Counted from the first letter of the stretch, positions 1-8,589 are shown. The stretch: DNA of 64,000 nucleotides from Pelomonas sp965229315 (GCF_965229315.1 NZ_CBDDJA010000002.1:2976001-3040000); one strand, 5' to 3'. The notes: a model not told the origin generated them from the letters alone. Made by a program: numbers and translations.

Positions 1-330
1 ATGGGGTGCGCGGGCGGGCGACGGCCTTGCCAATGCGGCGGCCTGGTCGGGGCCGTTGGGCGCCAGGTTGAGGCCGGGAGCGGCCGCACCGAAGCCGCCG
101 AACTGCGTGGTGGTGGGCTGCGGCAGCGGGCCGCTGGGCAGGCCAGGCGGCAGCGGGTTGGCGGGCACGTTCAGGCCACCGGCGGACTGCACGGGCTGGG
201 CCGAAGGCAGCGACCCCGCGTTCAGGCTGCCGAACAGCTCGTTGGCCAGTCGCCCCAGCGCGGCCACATCGAACGGGCTTTCGGCGAACGGGCTCTCCAC
301 CACGTCAGCGGTAGGTGTCAGGGTACTCAT
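1..330 (-). CDS. Family 2A encapsulin cargo cysteine desulfurase, N-terminal part (truncated by window edge)
   Basis: Only the first 110 codons lie in the window; the catalytic PLP domain would follow to the left. Translation from the ATG at 330 gives a low-complexity segment rich in Pro, Gly, Ala and Asn, with a short helix-like motif DVAALGRLANELFGS near residues 20-34. Family 2A encapsulins are known to package a cysteine desulfurase through a long disordered N-terminal extension, and this segment fits that. The start codon lies inside the last codons of the shell gene, a 26-bp overlap that suggests translational coupling. The enzyme would release sulfur from cysteine as persulfide inside the shell. 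The assignment rests on context and on the character of the extension; no catalytic residue is visible here. Confidence 0.82.
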   Translation of the reverse strand, partial: MSTLTPTADVVESPFAESPFDVAALGRLANELFGSLNAGSLPSAQPVQSAGGLNVPANPLPPGLPSGPLPQPTTTQFGGFGAAAPGLNLAPNGPDQAAALARPSPARAPH

Positions 331-1228
331 GGTATTTGCCCACTTCCACGTCTTCGAGCACGGCCAGCGCGTCGTCGCTGTGCACCGCCAGCGAGCAGTA
401 CAGGCTGATCAGGTAGGAGGCGATCGCGTTGCGGTTGATGCCCATGAAGCGCACCGACAGGCCCGGCCCCTGCTCGCCCGGCAGGCCCGGCTGGTACAGG
501 CCCACCACGCCCTGGCGCTTGTCGCCCACGCGCAGCAGGATGATGCTGGTCTTGCCGTCGTTGACCGGCACCTTGTCGCTGGGAATCAGCGGGATGCCGC
601 GCCAGGTGAGGAACTGGCTGCCGAACAGGCTGATGGTGGGCGGTGGCACGCCACGTCGCGTGCATTCGCGGCCGAAGGCGGCGATGCCCAGCGGGTGGGT
701 CAGGAAGAAGGCCGGCTCCTTCCAGACCTTGCTCAGCAGGTCGTCCAGGTCGTCGGGCGTGGGCGCACCGGTCAGCGTGGACAGGCGCTGCGCGTCCGCG
801 ACGTTGGCCAGCAGGCCGTAGTCGGGGTTGTTGATGAGCTCGGACTCCTGGCGCTCCTTGATCGTCTCGATGACGATGCGCAGCTGCTCCTTGATCTGGT
901 CGTGCGGGCTGCTGTAGAGGTCGGACACGCGGGTGTGCACGTCCAGCACCGTGGCCACCGCGTTCAGGAAGTACTCGCGCGGCGCGGTGTCGTAGTCGGC
1001 GAAGGTGACGGGCAGCTCCGCCTCGTCGCGCTTGGCGCAGGCGACCTTGACGGCCTCGGGGTCGGCCACCTTGTTGAGCCGGTAGATGCCGGCTTCCACC
1101 GGAATCCACTGCAGCAGGTGCGTCAGCCAGCGCGGCGTGATGGTGGAGAGCTGCGGGACGGTCTTGGTCGCGTTCGCAAGCTGGCGCGCAGCGGTGTCGC
1201 TGAGTGCGAGTTGGGGGGTGTCAGCCAT
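305..1228 (-). CDS. Family 2A encapsulin nanocompartment shell protein (SrpI-like)
   Basis: The 307-residue protein starts MADTPQLALSDTAARQLANA and resembles SrpI-type family 2A encapsulins, HK97-fold proteins that self-assemble into cytosolic shells. Recognisable stretches are YDTAPREYFLNAVATVLDVH, the DQIKEQLRIVIETIKERQES helix and the C-terminal KYHEYPDTYR. The length leaves no room for the cyclic-nucleotide-binding insertion that marks family 2B, so 2A is favoured. It sits between a serine O-acetyltransferase gene and the desulfurase cargo gene on the same strand, the known 2A neighbourhood. ATG at 1228 is chosen because it gives the expected family length; the open frame upstream runs through epsC in a shadow frame. 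The role is inferred: sequestering the desulfurase and probably sulfur. Confidence 0.9.
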   Translation of the reverse strand: MADTPQLALSDTAARQLANATKTVPQLSTITPRWLTHLLQWIPVEAGIYRLNKVADPEAVKVACAKRDEAELPVTFADYDTAPREYFLNAVATVLDVHTRVSDLYSSPHDQIKEQLRIVIETIKERQESELINNPDYGLLANVADAQRLSTLTGAPTPDDLDDLLSKVWKEPAFFLTHPLGIAAFGRECTRRGVPPPTISLFGSQFLTWRGIPLIPSDKVPVNDGKTSIILLRVGDKRQGVVGLYQPGLPGEQGPGLSVRFMGINRNAIASYLISLYCSLAVHSDDALAVLEDVEVGKYHEYPDTYR

Positions 1229-1281
1229 GGAAAAGAGGCTCCTGGGGCGGTGGGTGGGTAAGCGTTCGGGGATTCGAAGGT

Positions 1282-2205
1282 TCAGGGCGTGAAGGCCTGG
1301 CTGTCCGCCTGCGAGTCGGCCTGGGAAATGCGGCTGCCCGGCGGCAGGCTGCGCGTCAGCCACACGTTGCCGCCGATGACGGAGCCGCGCCCGAGGGTGA
1401 TGCGGCCCAGCACGGTGGCCCCGGCGTAGATGACCACGTCGTCTTCGACGATGGGGTGGCGCGGCTGCCCCTTGCGGGCATGGCCGGCCTCGTCGGTGGG
1501 GATGCTCTTGGCCCCCAGCGTCACGTTCTGGTAGATGCGCACGCGCCGGCCCAGCACGGCCGTCTCGCCGATGACGACGCCGGTGCCGTGGTCGATGAAG
1601 CAGCCCGCGCCGATCTGCGCGCCGGGGTGGATGTCGATGCCGGTCTGCGCATGCGCCAGCTCCGCCACCACGCGCGCGATCAGCGGCAGGCCCAGCCCAT
1701 ACAGCTCGTGCGCCAGCCGGTGGCTGATGAGGGCGTGCAGGCCGGGGTAGCACAGCAGCACCTCGTCCACGCTGCGCGCGGCCGGGTCGCTCTGGAAGGC
1801 GGCGATGACGTCGCTGTCCAGCAGCTCGCGCACGGCCGGCAGGCGCCGCGCAAACGCGCTCACGCGCTCGGCGGCGGCCGACTCGTGCGGCGCCTCCGCG
1901 CCGCGCAGCCGGGCGTCATGGCGCAGCTCCAATGCCACCTGCTGGCGAAGGCGGCCCAGCACCACGCCCAGCGTGTGGCCGACGTAATAGTCCTCGTCCT
2001 CGGGCTGCAGGTCCGGTGGCCCCAGGCGCATCGGGAACAGCGCGCCGGCCAGCTGCTGCACGACGGCGGTCAGCAGTTCGCGCGACGGCAGCTCGCGGCC
2101 GCCCGAATCCCAGCGCCGGTGTTCCTCGCGCCAGCGCTTGCGGGTGGCGCGCAGCGCGTCGACGATGGCGAGCAGGTCGTCACCGCCCTGGGCGTCGGCG
2201 CCCAT
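1282..2205 (-). CDS. epsC: Serine O-acetyltransferase, EpsC type
   Basis: The 307-residue protein makes O-acetylserine from serine and acetyl-CoA, the first step of cysteine synthesis. The C-terminal third is a left-handed beta-helix of hexapeptide repeats (roughly residues 187-295), including DIHPGAQIGAG and FIDHGTGVVIGE with the His/Asp pattern of SAT active sites, then YQNVTLGAKSIP and GSVIGGNVWLT. The N-terminal half is helical. ATG at 2205 shares one base with the rhodanese stop (TGATG), so the two are coupled. It lies directly upstream of the encapsulin gene; supplying cysteine precursor beside a desulfurase nanocompartment fits family 2A operons. The tail carries a short ADSQADSQA repeat with no known role. 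Confidence 0.9.
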   Translation of the reverse strand: MGADAQGGDDLLAIVDALRATRKRWREEHRRWDSGGRELPSRELLTAVVQQLAGALFPMRLGPPDLQPEDEDYYVGHTLGVVLGRLRQQVALELRHDARLRGAEAPHESAAAERVSAFARRLPAVRELLDSDVIAAFQSDPAARSVDEVLLCYPGLHALISHRLAHELYGLGLPLIARVVAELAHAQTGIDIHPGAQIGAGCFIDHGTGVVIGETAVLGRRVRIYQNVTLGAKSIPTDEAGHARKGQPRHPIVEDDVVIYAGATVLGRITLGRGSVIGGNVWLTRSLPPGSRISQADSQADSQAFTP

Positions 2206-2678
2206 CAGTCCTGCTCCCAGGGCAGGCTGTGGAAGCGCCAGCCGTTGAAGTGGCCGCGCTGCCGGTGCTCGTCCGCATCGCCCTCGAAGCCTTCCTGCAC
2301 GTTGAAGACGTTCGCGAGGCCGGCCTTGGCGGCTGCTTCTGCGGCGAGCGCCGAGCGTTTGCCGCTGCGGCACAGCAGCAGCACCGGCAGCTCGTTGCCG
2401 GACTTCGGCCCGACCTTGGCGTCCAGCTCCTTGGCGAAGCGCGGGTTGCGGTTCAGCGCCGTGCCCGTGGCCCATGGCACATGCAGGCTGCCTGGCACAT
2501 GCCCCACGAAATGACGCTCCTCGGCGCTGCGCACGTCCACCAGGACGGCACGGCCCGCCTGCATCAGCGCCCACGCATCACGCGGCGTGAGGCTGCCGGC
2601 GAACGGCAGCGCGGCAGCCTGGGCGGCCTCGCGGGCGCGGGCCAGGACTTCGGGTTCTTCAACGACGGAAGTGCTCAT
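2205..2678 (-). CDS. Rhodanese-like sulfurtransferase domain protein
   Basis: A single-domain rhodanese of 157 residues. The active-site loop is CRSGKRS with the persulfide-carrying Cys near residue 103, and VLVDVRSAEERHFVGHVPGS forms the conserved first half of the fold. Such proteins transfer sulfane sulfur. It is the first gene of the minus-strand operon that continues into epsC, the encapsulin shell and the desulfurase, so it probably handles sulfur made or stored by that system. ATG at 2678 (MSTSVVEEPEVL) is preferred; an in-frame ATG at 2690 would add four residues. The stop overlaps the epsC start by one base. Confidence 0.88.
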   Translation of the reverse strand: MSTSVVEEPEVLARAREAAQAAALPFAGSLTPRDAWALMQAGRAVLVDVRSAEERHFVGHVPGSLHVPWATGTALNRNPRFAKELDAKVGPKSGNELPVLLLCRSGKRSALAAEAAAKAGLANVFNVQEGFEGDADEHRQRGHFNGWRFHSLPWEQD

Positions 2679-2796
2679 GACGGCTCTCATGCGAAAACCG
2701 AGCAAGGCTAAGTTCCGGGGGTTTTTCGGCAAACGAAGCAAAACAGGGACGGTTATGCGGTTTGCGCGCATGGCGCGCGAACGCGCGCGCCGCCCA

Positions 2797-2833
2797 AGAA
2801 AAAACCCCCGGACCGCGAGGCGGTCAGGGGGTT
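2797..2833 (-). terminator. Rho-independent terminator after the large lipoprotein gene
   Basis: On the minus strand a GC-rich hairpin (AACCCCC-type arm, GACCGC arm, three-base loop, one internal mismatch) is followed by a run of six T. It lies about 20 bases beyond the stop of the lipoprotein gene and separates it from the rhodanese-led operon. Confidence 0.85.
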
Positions 2834-2855
2834 GGTTTGCTGCGGCGCCGCAGCG

Positions 2856-4778
2856 TCAGGGGTTGGCGGTGTAGCGCGTGTGGAAGCGCCGGCCCTGCGA
2901 GTCGATGGCCTGCAGCCACAGCTCCGTCTTGCCCGCCTCGGTGGGCGCGTAGTCCGCACCCAGCGTGGCGGTCGTCTTCGGCGGCAGCGGCACGGCCGTG
3001 TCGACCACGGTGGGCGTGCCGCCCACCGGCGTGAAGACGCGCTTGATCTCGATGACACGCATGTCGCGGTTGGCCGTGGCCCAGCTCGTCCAGTCCAGCG
3101 CGTAGGTGGCGGACTGTAGGTCCGCCGCGCGCAGCGGCTGCGTGGTGGTGACGCCGGCCAGGGCCGGGAAGCGCGCCGCCACGGGGGCGGCCAGCACGTC
3201 GACGCGCAGGTAGGCGTTGCGCGTCTCGGTGGTGCCGGCGACGGTGTAGTTGATCGGGTACCTGGCGCCGCGCACGCTGTCGGCCGTGCCGACCCAGCCC
3301 ACGGCGGCGCGCTTGATGGCGAGGTCATCCACGCCGCCGGTCGGCGTCGCGCTGGTGGCGCCCGTGACGGCCGACACGCACAGCAGCGGCCGGCCGCAGA
3401 AGGCGAACGGGATGCTGAAGCCGTTGGGCAGCTGCACCGTGGCCGCGCTCAGCAGCTGCACCGGCGCCGTGGGGTCCAGCGTCTGCGCCTGGATCTCCAC
3501 CTGCAGGCCGATGCCCGGGTTGGGTGACGCCGCGGTGGCGGTCACGGCCGAGCCGTCGGCGTTCAGCGCGGCGAAGGCCAGCGGGTGCACGGCCAGGCCC
3601 AGCTTGCGGCCATTGCCGACGAGGTTCCACTTGTTGGTGGTGGTGGCGGACTTGTTGTAGCTGAGCGCGTCGGCGAACAGGTCCACCACCGTGCCGGTCG
3701 AGTCGCTGATGACGGCGCCGACCAGCACCCGGGCGCAGTTGCCCGTGGCCGGTGCCTCGTCGGCGCAGCCCAGCAGCTGGAAGCGGCCGAACTGGCGGTT
3801 CGCCGCCGCGTAGCCGGCCAGCAGGTTGGCGAGGTCGGCCTTCACGCGGCTGTTGTGCTTGTCGTAGCCCGTGAGCAGCGGCGACGCCAGCAGCGTGGCG
3901 CTCGTCTGGCCCTGGGCGATGAGCTGGTTCAGCGCAGCGCCCAGGTCGTCCATGCCCGGCAGCGTGCCCAGCAGCGTCGTCGCGCTGGTGGCTGCCTTGA
4001 GCGTGGACGTGATGGCGTTGGCGGGCGTGCCGCCGGTCTTCAGCAGCTCGGTCTGCGCCGTGGGCAGCTCCACGACGACCTCCGCCGGCGAGCCAGCGAG
4101 GAACTTGTTGGCGATCTGCAGCACCGGCACGTTGCTGGCGTTGCGCAGGACGTCCACGCGCACGCTCTCGACGAGCAGGTCCAGCGCGCCCTTGTTGGCG
4201 GCGAAGGCCGGATCAGCCAGCAGGTCCACCGCCGCGGGGGTGGTGAACTTCAGGTCGGTGAGCTGGGTCTTGATCAGCGTCTTCAGGAAGTCGCTGGCGG
4301 CCGTCGTGGCCGTGGCCATCTGCGTGAGCTGGGCGGCGCTGCCGGACGCGTTGGCGAACACCGGCGCGGGCTCGGTGCCCAGCGCCAGCGCGACGATGGC
4401 GTTGGTCAGCGGCGTCACATGGCCCACCATGGTCGCGGCGATGGTCGGCACCGTGGAGTGCAGCACCTGCATGTGGCCACCGGCGTCCATGCCGCGCGCC
4501 TGGATGAACAGCGGCGCGGCCGGGTTGTTGACGGACAGCGTCACGCTGTAGCTGCCCTCGGCGGCGTGCGTGGTCGCCGTGCCGACGGCCTTGCCCTGGC
4601 CGTCGACAACGGTGACCGTGGCGTTGACCAGCGGCGCACCGGTCGCGGCCACGCCGCGCAGCGTGGGTGGGGTGGTCAGCGTCGGTGTCGTGGCGGACGC
4701 ATCACCCCCGCCGCCACCGCCCCCACAGGAAGCGAGCGTCAGGACGAGGAGAGAAAGGGCAGCGAGGCGATGCAGCAT
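2856..4778 (-). CDS. Large lipoprotein of unknown function with regulatory-like beta domain
   Basis: The 640-residue product begins with a lipoprotein signal peptide (MLHRLAALSLLVLTLASC, acylated Cys at 18), followed by a run of seven Gly and then Asp, a common betaproteobacterial lipoprotein linker. Residues about 38-95 (LRGVAATGAPLVNATVTVVD) look like a carboxypeptidase-regulatory-like beta-sandwich. The rest is Ala/Thr-rich without a recognised catalytic motif. Two Cys pairs are visible (GCADEAPATGNC and FCGRPLLC), which could form disulfides. It is monocistronic, with its own terminator at 2797-2833. Envelope location follows from the signal peptide; the function is unknown. Confidence 0.85.
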   Translation of the reverse strand: MLHRLAALSLLVLTLASCGGGGGGGDASATTPTLTTPPTLRGVAATGAPLVNATVTVVDGQGKAVGTATTHAAEGSYSVTLSVNNPAAPLFIQARGMDAGGHMQVLHSTVPTIAATMVGHVTPLTNAIVALALGTEPAPVFANASGSAAQLTQMATATTAASDFLKTLIKTQLTDLKFTTPAAVDLLADPAFAANKGALDLLVESVRVDVLRNASNVPVLQIANKFLAGSPAEVVVELPTAQTELLKTGGTPANAITSTLKAATSATTLLGTLPGMDDLGAALNQLIAQGQTSATLLASPLLTGYDKHNSRVKADLANLLAGYAAANRQFGRFQLLGCADEAPATGNCARVLVGAVISDSTGTVVDLFADALSYNKSATTTNKWNLVGNGRKLGLAVHPLAFAALNADGSAVTATAASPNPGIGLQVEIQAQTLDPTAPVQLLSAATVQLPNGFSIPFAFCGRPLLCVSAVTGATSATPTGGVDDLAIKRAAVGWVGTADSVRGARYPINYTVAGTTETRNAYLRVDVLAAPVAARFPALAGVTTTQPLRAADLQSATYALDWTSWATANRDMRVIEIKRVFTPVGGTPTVVDTAVPLPPKTTATLGADYAPTEAGKTELWLQAIDSQGRRFHTRYTANP

Positions 4779-4836
4779 GGCGCGGGCCAGTGTGCCGCCC
4801 TGCCCTGCCCGCCATTGGCCCGTTAAGGGCCCGAAA

Positions 4837-6417
4837 TCAGCGGCTGATCTGAACCCAGGCCACTTCCAGCCAGTTGTCGGGCCGATGCACGGCCGTCACG
4901 TTGGCGCGCGCCACCCACGGGATGACCTGGCGGTGCAGCGGGATCACGTTGACCTGCTCGCGCAGCTCCGCCAGCGCGCCGCGGATCTGCGCCTCGCGCT
5001 TCTTCGCGTCGGGCTCGACGCTGGACTGCGCGGCCAGCGCGTCGGCGCGGTCGTTGCGGAAGCCGCCGAAGTTGTAGTTGCCCACGCCCTTGTCGCCACG
5101 GGTGCGGTACAGCGGTGTCAGGATGGCCTCGGCGTCGGTCACCGCGCCGCCCCAGCCGTACAGGTACAGGCTGGTGTCGTACTTCTCCAGCTTGGGGAAG
5201 TACAGCACGCGCGGCATGGCGTTGACGCGCACCTTGATCTTGAGCTGCGCCCACATGGCTGCCAGCGCCGAGCAGATCTCCTCGTCGTTGATGTAGCGGT
5301 TGTTGGGGCAGTCCAGCGTCACCTCGAAGCCGTTCGCGTAGCCGGCCTCGGCCATCAGCTGGCGGGCCGCGGCCAGGTCGTGCGGCAGGCGGGTCTGCAG
5401 CGCGGGGTCGTCGAAGGAGGCGCTGCTGGACGGCGTCAGGCCGCCCGTGGGCACCGACAGGCCGCTCATCAGCTTGGTCTTGACGGCCTCGATGTCGATG
5501 GCCTGGTAGAGCGCACGGCGCACGCGGACGTCCTTGAACGGGTTCTTGTCGCCCGGGACATTGCCGTACAGCAGCTTGTCGCGCGACTGGTCCATGCCGA
5601 TGAAGACCAGGCGGTTCTCAGGGCCGTCGATGATCTTCACGCCGGCCGTGTTGCGCAGCCGCGTGATGTCGCGCGGCGCGGGGTCGAGCACGAAGTCCAC
5701 CTCGCCGGAGATCAGCGCGGCCAGCCGGGTCGGGTCGCTGGCGATGGGCGTGAAGACGACGTCCTGCACATTGCCCTCGAACTTGCCCCACCAGGCCGGG
5801 TTGCGCTTGAGCACGGTCTTGATGCCGGCCTGGCGGCTGACCAGCATGTAGGGGCCGGTGCCGTTGGCGTGGATGGCCGCGAAGCTCTCCTCCTTGTTCT
5901 TGAAGTCCAGCGGCTGGGTGACGCGGTGGGCCTCGCACCACTTGCGGCTCATGATCCAGAGCTGGTCGATGTGCTGCAGGAAGATGGGGTTGAAGCTCGC
6001 GAGCTGGAACTCGACGGTCAGGTCGTCGATGCGCCTGGGCGTGCCGACCGCGTTGGCATACAGCGCGATCAGCGACGTGGGCGCCTTGGCGCGCTGGATG
6101 GAGAAGACGACGTCGTCGGCCGTCAGCGGCGTGCCGTCATGGAACTTCACGCCCGGGCGCAGCTTGAAGCGCCAGGTCAGCGGGCCGGTCTGCGTCCACT
6201 CGGCCGCCAGGCCCGGCACCAGGCCCAGCTTGGCGTTGCGGCTGGTCAGCCGCTCGTAGATCTGGCCGTTGACGACGTTGGTCAGGCTCTCGTTCTGCGA
6301 GTGCGGGTCCATCGTCTGCGGATCACCCTGGCTGGCCCAGCGCAGCGTCTGCGCCTGCGCCTGCGCCTGCGCGCCGCACGCCAGCGCCAGCAGGACCCCA
6401 GCTGTCCATCGTTTCAT
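4837..6417 (-). CDS. ABC transporter substrate-binding protein, peptide/nickel family (SBP_bac_5)
   Basis: A periplasmic binding protein of 526 residues with a cleavable signal peptide (MKRWTAGVLLALACGAQAQA). Family hallmarks include SQGDPQTMDPHSQNESLTN, LTWRFKLRPGVKFHDGTPLT, RNPAWWGKFEGNVQDVVFTP and VRRALYQAIDIEAV. It would bind an oligopeptide or similar ligand for an ABC importer, but no permease or ATPase gene is next to it, so it may be an orphan receptor. ATG at 6417 is chosen because GGAGGG lies about six bases upstream; the longer GTG start at 6429 would place the ribosome site inside the gene. Confidence 0.9.
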   Translation of the reverse strand: MKRWTAGVLLALACGAQAQAQAQTLRWASQGDPQTMDPHSQNESLTNVVNGQIYERLTSRNAKLGLVPGLAAEWTQTGPLTWRFKLRPGVKFHDGTPLTADDVVFSIQRAKAPTSLIALYANAVGTPRRIDDLTVEFQLASFNPIFLQHIDQLWIMSRKWCEAHRVTQPLDFKNKEESFAAIHANGTGPYMLVSRQAGIKTVLKRNPAWWGKFEGNVQDVVFTPIASDPTRLAALISGEVDFVLDPAPRDITRLRNTAGVKIIDGPENRLVFIGMDQSRDKLLYGNVPGDKNPFKDVRVRRALYQAIDIEAVKTKLMSGLSVPTGGLTPSSSASFDDPALQTRLPHDLAAARQLMAEAGYANGFEVTLDCPNNRYINDEEICSALAAMWAQLKIKVRVNAMPRVLYFPKLEKYDTSLYLYGWGGAVTDAEAILTPLYRTRGDKGVGNYNFGGFRNDRADALAAQSSVEPDAKKREAQIRGALAELREQVNVIPLHRQVIPWVARANVTAVHRPDNWLEVAWVQISR

Positions 6418-6476
6418 CGCACCCTCCACAACTGCCGAAAGGGCGGCAGTTTAAGGAGGGCGCCCCAAGCCCCTGC

Positions 6477-7715
6477 TCAGCGCTTGGCGCCGGGGTTCCA
6501 GAGCTCGTCGAGATGGGTGAAGCCCCAGTTCTCCGGGGGCTCCCGGCCGACGATGCGGTCACTCTGCGTCGCCAGATCGAGGACCTGCACGGGAATGGGC
6601 ATGTTGGACCGCGTGGAATAGAAGACCTTGACGCGCGGCGTCACCAGCGAGGCCGGGTTCTGGTCGACGACGACGGCCAGCCGGCCGGACTGCAGGCGCA
6701 CCAGCGTGCCGGTGGGGTAGATGCCCACGCTCTTCACGAAGGCCTGGAAGACGACGGGGTCGAACTGGCCCGTCCACTGCGCCATGCGCTGCAGCGAGCC
6801 CGCCGGGTCCCAGGCGGTCTTGTAGGGCCGCGTGGAGGTGATCGCGTCGTAGACGTCGCAGACGGCACCCATGCGCGCCATCAGGCTGATCTTCTCGCCG
6901 GCCAGCTTGTGCGGGTAGCCCGTGCCATCGACCTTCTCGTGGTGGTGCAGGCACACGTCCAGCGCGCTGTCGGGCACCTGCGCGCCCTCCTTCAGCAGGT
7001 CGTGGCCGCGCTGCGGATGGGAGCGCATCACGTCGAACTCGGCGTCGGTCAGCGAGCCGGCCTTGTTCAGCACGTCCAGCGGCATCATCATCTTGCCGAC
7101 GTCGTGCAGCAGCCCGGCCAGGCCGGCCTCGCGGGTGGCCTCGTCCGAGAAGCCCATCTGCCGCGCCAGGCCCACCATCAGCGCGCACACGGCCACCGAA
7201 TGCATGTAGGTGTAGTCGTCCTTGGTCTTCAGCCGCGCCAGGCTGACGAACGCCGACGGGTTGCGGGCCAGCGACGAAGCCACTTCGTCGACCACCGGCA
7301 GGCAGAACTCGGTGTCCACCGACTTGCCCAGGCGGGCTTCGGCAAACAGCGCCATGACGGCCTGGCGCGAGCGGTTCAACACCTGCGCGGCGCGCTCCAT
7401 CTCGCTTTCCATCGACACGCGCGGCGTCGATGCGGGCTCCGCGGGGGCGGCCGGCGCTGCAGCCGGCGCTGCGGGCGGCGGCACGACCTCGGGGACGGGC
7501 TGGGCGGCGGGTGCCGGCTCGGCAGCCTTGACGTCCTTGCCCTTGCTGATGTCGATCCACACGGCCGGCACGCCACTGGCCTTCAGCGCCGCGAGGTCCG
7601 CCGGGTCGGCCAGCACGAACTTGGTCTTCCAGAACGGATGCGACAACCAGGCACCTTCCATGGACTGGAGGTACATGCCCAGAGTCACGTCGGATGTAGA
7701 GATTTTTTTAAGCAT
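6477..7715 (-). CDS. DUF3391 / HD-GYP domain cyclic-di-GMP phosphodiesterase
   Basis: The 412-residue protein has an N-terminal DUF3391 domain (MLKKISTSDVTLGMYLQSME, residues 1-70), a Pro/Ala-rich linker and a C-terminal HD-GYP domain (about 140-330). Metal-site motifs are intact: LLHDVGKMMMP (HD pair), HHHEKVDGTGYP (His and GYP motif) and MARMGAVCDVYDAITSTRPY. The family hydrolyses c-di-GMP to pGpG/GMP and promotes motility over biofilm. No transmembrane segment is seen, so it is probably cytosolic. ATG at 7715 matches the canonical DUF3391 start. No partner diguanylate cyclase is adjacent. Confidence 0.92.
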   Translation of the reverse strand: MLKKISTSDVTLGMYLQSMEGAWLSHPFWKTKFVLADPADLAALKASGVPAVWIDISKGKDVKAAEPAPAAQPVPEVVPPPAAPAAAPAAPAEPASTPRVSMESEMERAAQVLNRSRQAVMALFAEARLGKSVDTEFCLPVVDEVASSLARNPSAFVSLARLKTKDDYTYMHSVAVCALMVGLARQMGFSDEATREAGLAGLLHDVGKMMMPLDVLNKAGSLTDAEFDVMRSHPQRGHDLLKEGAQVPDSALDVCLHHHEKVDGTGYPHKLAGEKISLMARMGAVCDVYDAITSTRPYKTAWDPAGSLQRMAQWTGQFDPVVFQAFVKSVGIYPTGTLVRLQSGRLAVVVDQNPASLVTPRVKVFYSTRSNMPIPVQVLDLATQSDRIVGREPPENWGFTHLDELWNPGAKR

Positions 7716-7813
7716 GGCGCACCCTGGGTGGCGAGTATCCCCTCGCACCCGGCACGGCCTTCACCGCTGGCCGTGCAGCACTGCACGCTTTTGCACACCG
7801 GTCGTGCAGGCGC

Positions 7814-7839
7814 AAAAAAGCCGCCACGCGGGCGGCTTT
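7814..7839 (-). terminator. Rho-independent terminator after cytochrome c gene
   Basis: On the minus strand the stem GCCGCC / GGCGGC with a five-base loop is followed by six T. It lies about 20 bases past the cytochrome stop and separates it from the HD-GYP gene. Confidence 0.85.
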
Positions 7840-7856
7840 CGATGCACCAAAACGGA

Positions 7857-8501
7857 TCAGCGGAACTTGCCCTGCGGCACCGTCGCCAGTTCGGTCGGCA
7901 GCGAGCCGATGTAGCTGGCGATGGCCTTCAGCTCGGCGTTGCTGAACTGCTTGACCTGGCCGGCCATGATCGCGTTGTTGCGGCCGATGTTGGCGTTGTT
8001 GTCCGTCTTGTAGGACTTCAGCGCCACGCTCAGGTAGTCGGCGTGCTGGCCAGCCAGCTTCGGATAGGACGGATCGATGGGCTTGCTGAAGTTGGCACCG
8101 TGGCAGGACACGCAGGCGCCCTTGGTCAGCAGGTCGGCCACATTGGCCGGTGCGGCCGGCACGCTGTCGGGCGCGGGCGTGACCTTGGCCTGGTGCTCGT
8201 AGAACGCCGCCACATCGTTCATGTCCTGCTCGCTCAGCGAGCCGGCGATGCCGCGCATGGTCGGGTGCTTGCGGTCGCCCTTGGCGTAGGCCTGGAGCGC
8301 CGCGACGATGTACTTCGCGTTCTGGCCGGCGATCATCGGCACCTTGTGAATCTCGGGGAAGCTGGCCTGGTAGCCGACGATGCCGTGGCAGCCGATGCAC
8401 ATCGCGACCTTTTTCTCGCCGGCGCGCGCATCCTGGGCCTGGGCGGCGAAGGCGCCGAAGGCAGTGGCCAGGGCGAGCGAGATCTGCAGCAGTTTTTTCA
8501 T
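7857..8501 (-). CDS. Dihaem cytochrome c (c4-like)
   Basis: The 214-residue secreted protein has a signal peptide (MKKLLQISLALATAFGAFAA) and two haem-binding motifs, CIGCH near residue 35 and CVSCH in the second half, each in a class I cytochrome c domain. Axial Met candidates are visible in MRGIAG and IMAGQVKQF. This two-domain layout is that of periplasmic cytochrome c4 electron carriers that feed terminal oxidases. It is divergent from the moxR gene; an 18-bp inverted repeat lies in the shared 88-bp promoter region. Confidence 0.9.
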   Translation of the reverse strand: MKKLLQISLALATAFGAFAAQAQDARAGEKKVAMCIGCHGIVGYQASFPEIHKVPMIAGQNAKYIVAALQAYAKGDRKHPTMRGIAGSLSEQDMNDVAAFYEHQAKVTPAPDSVPAAPANVADLLTKGACVSCHGANFSKPIDPSYPKLAGQHADYLSVALKSYKTDNNANIGRNNAIMAGQVKQFSNAELKAIASYIGSLPTELATVPQGKFR

Positions 8502-8537
8502 GTCTCGATGGGTGTCGGGTTCTTGAGCGGCGGCGAT

Positions 8538-8555
8538 TATAGGAGGGCTCCTATA
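8538..8555. promoter_or_regulatory. 18-bp perfect inverted repeat in divergent promoter region
   Basis: TATAGGAG-GG-CTCCTATA is a perfect inverted repeat with a two-base centre, placed between the divergent cytochrome c and moxR genes. Its position and symmetry fit an operator, but no regulator is known and no box family is recognised. Part of it could also serve as a -10 element (CTATACT). Confidence 0.4.
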
Positions 8556-8589
8556 CTGATCCGGTCCCTCGCCAGCCCCGGTTTTCCCC

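Noticed and set aside
56..1261. Plus-strand frame of 401 codons opposite the encapsulin gene
   Set aside because: It is the antisense shadow of the shell and cargo genes, which match their families and operon context.
4570..6621. 683-codon plus-strand frame opposite the binding-protein gene
   Set aside because: Its translation is low in domain content and the minus strand carries a clear SBP_bac_5 protein with ribosome site and signal peptide.
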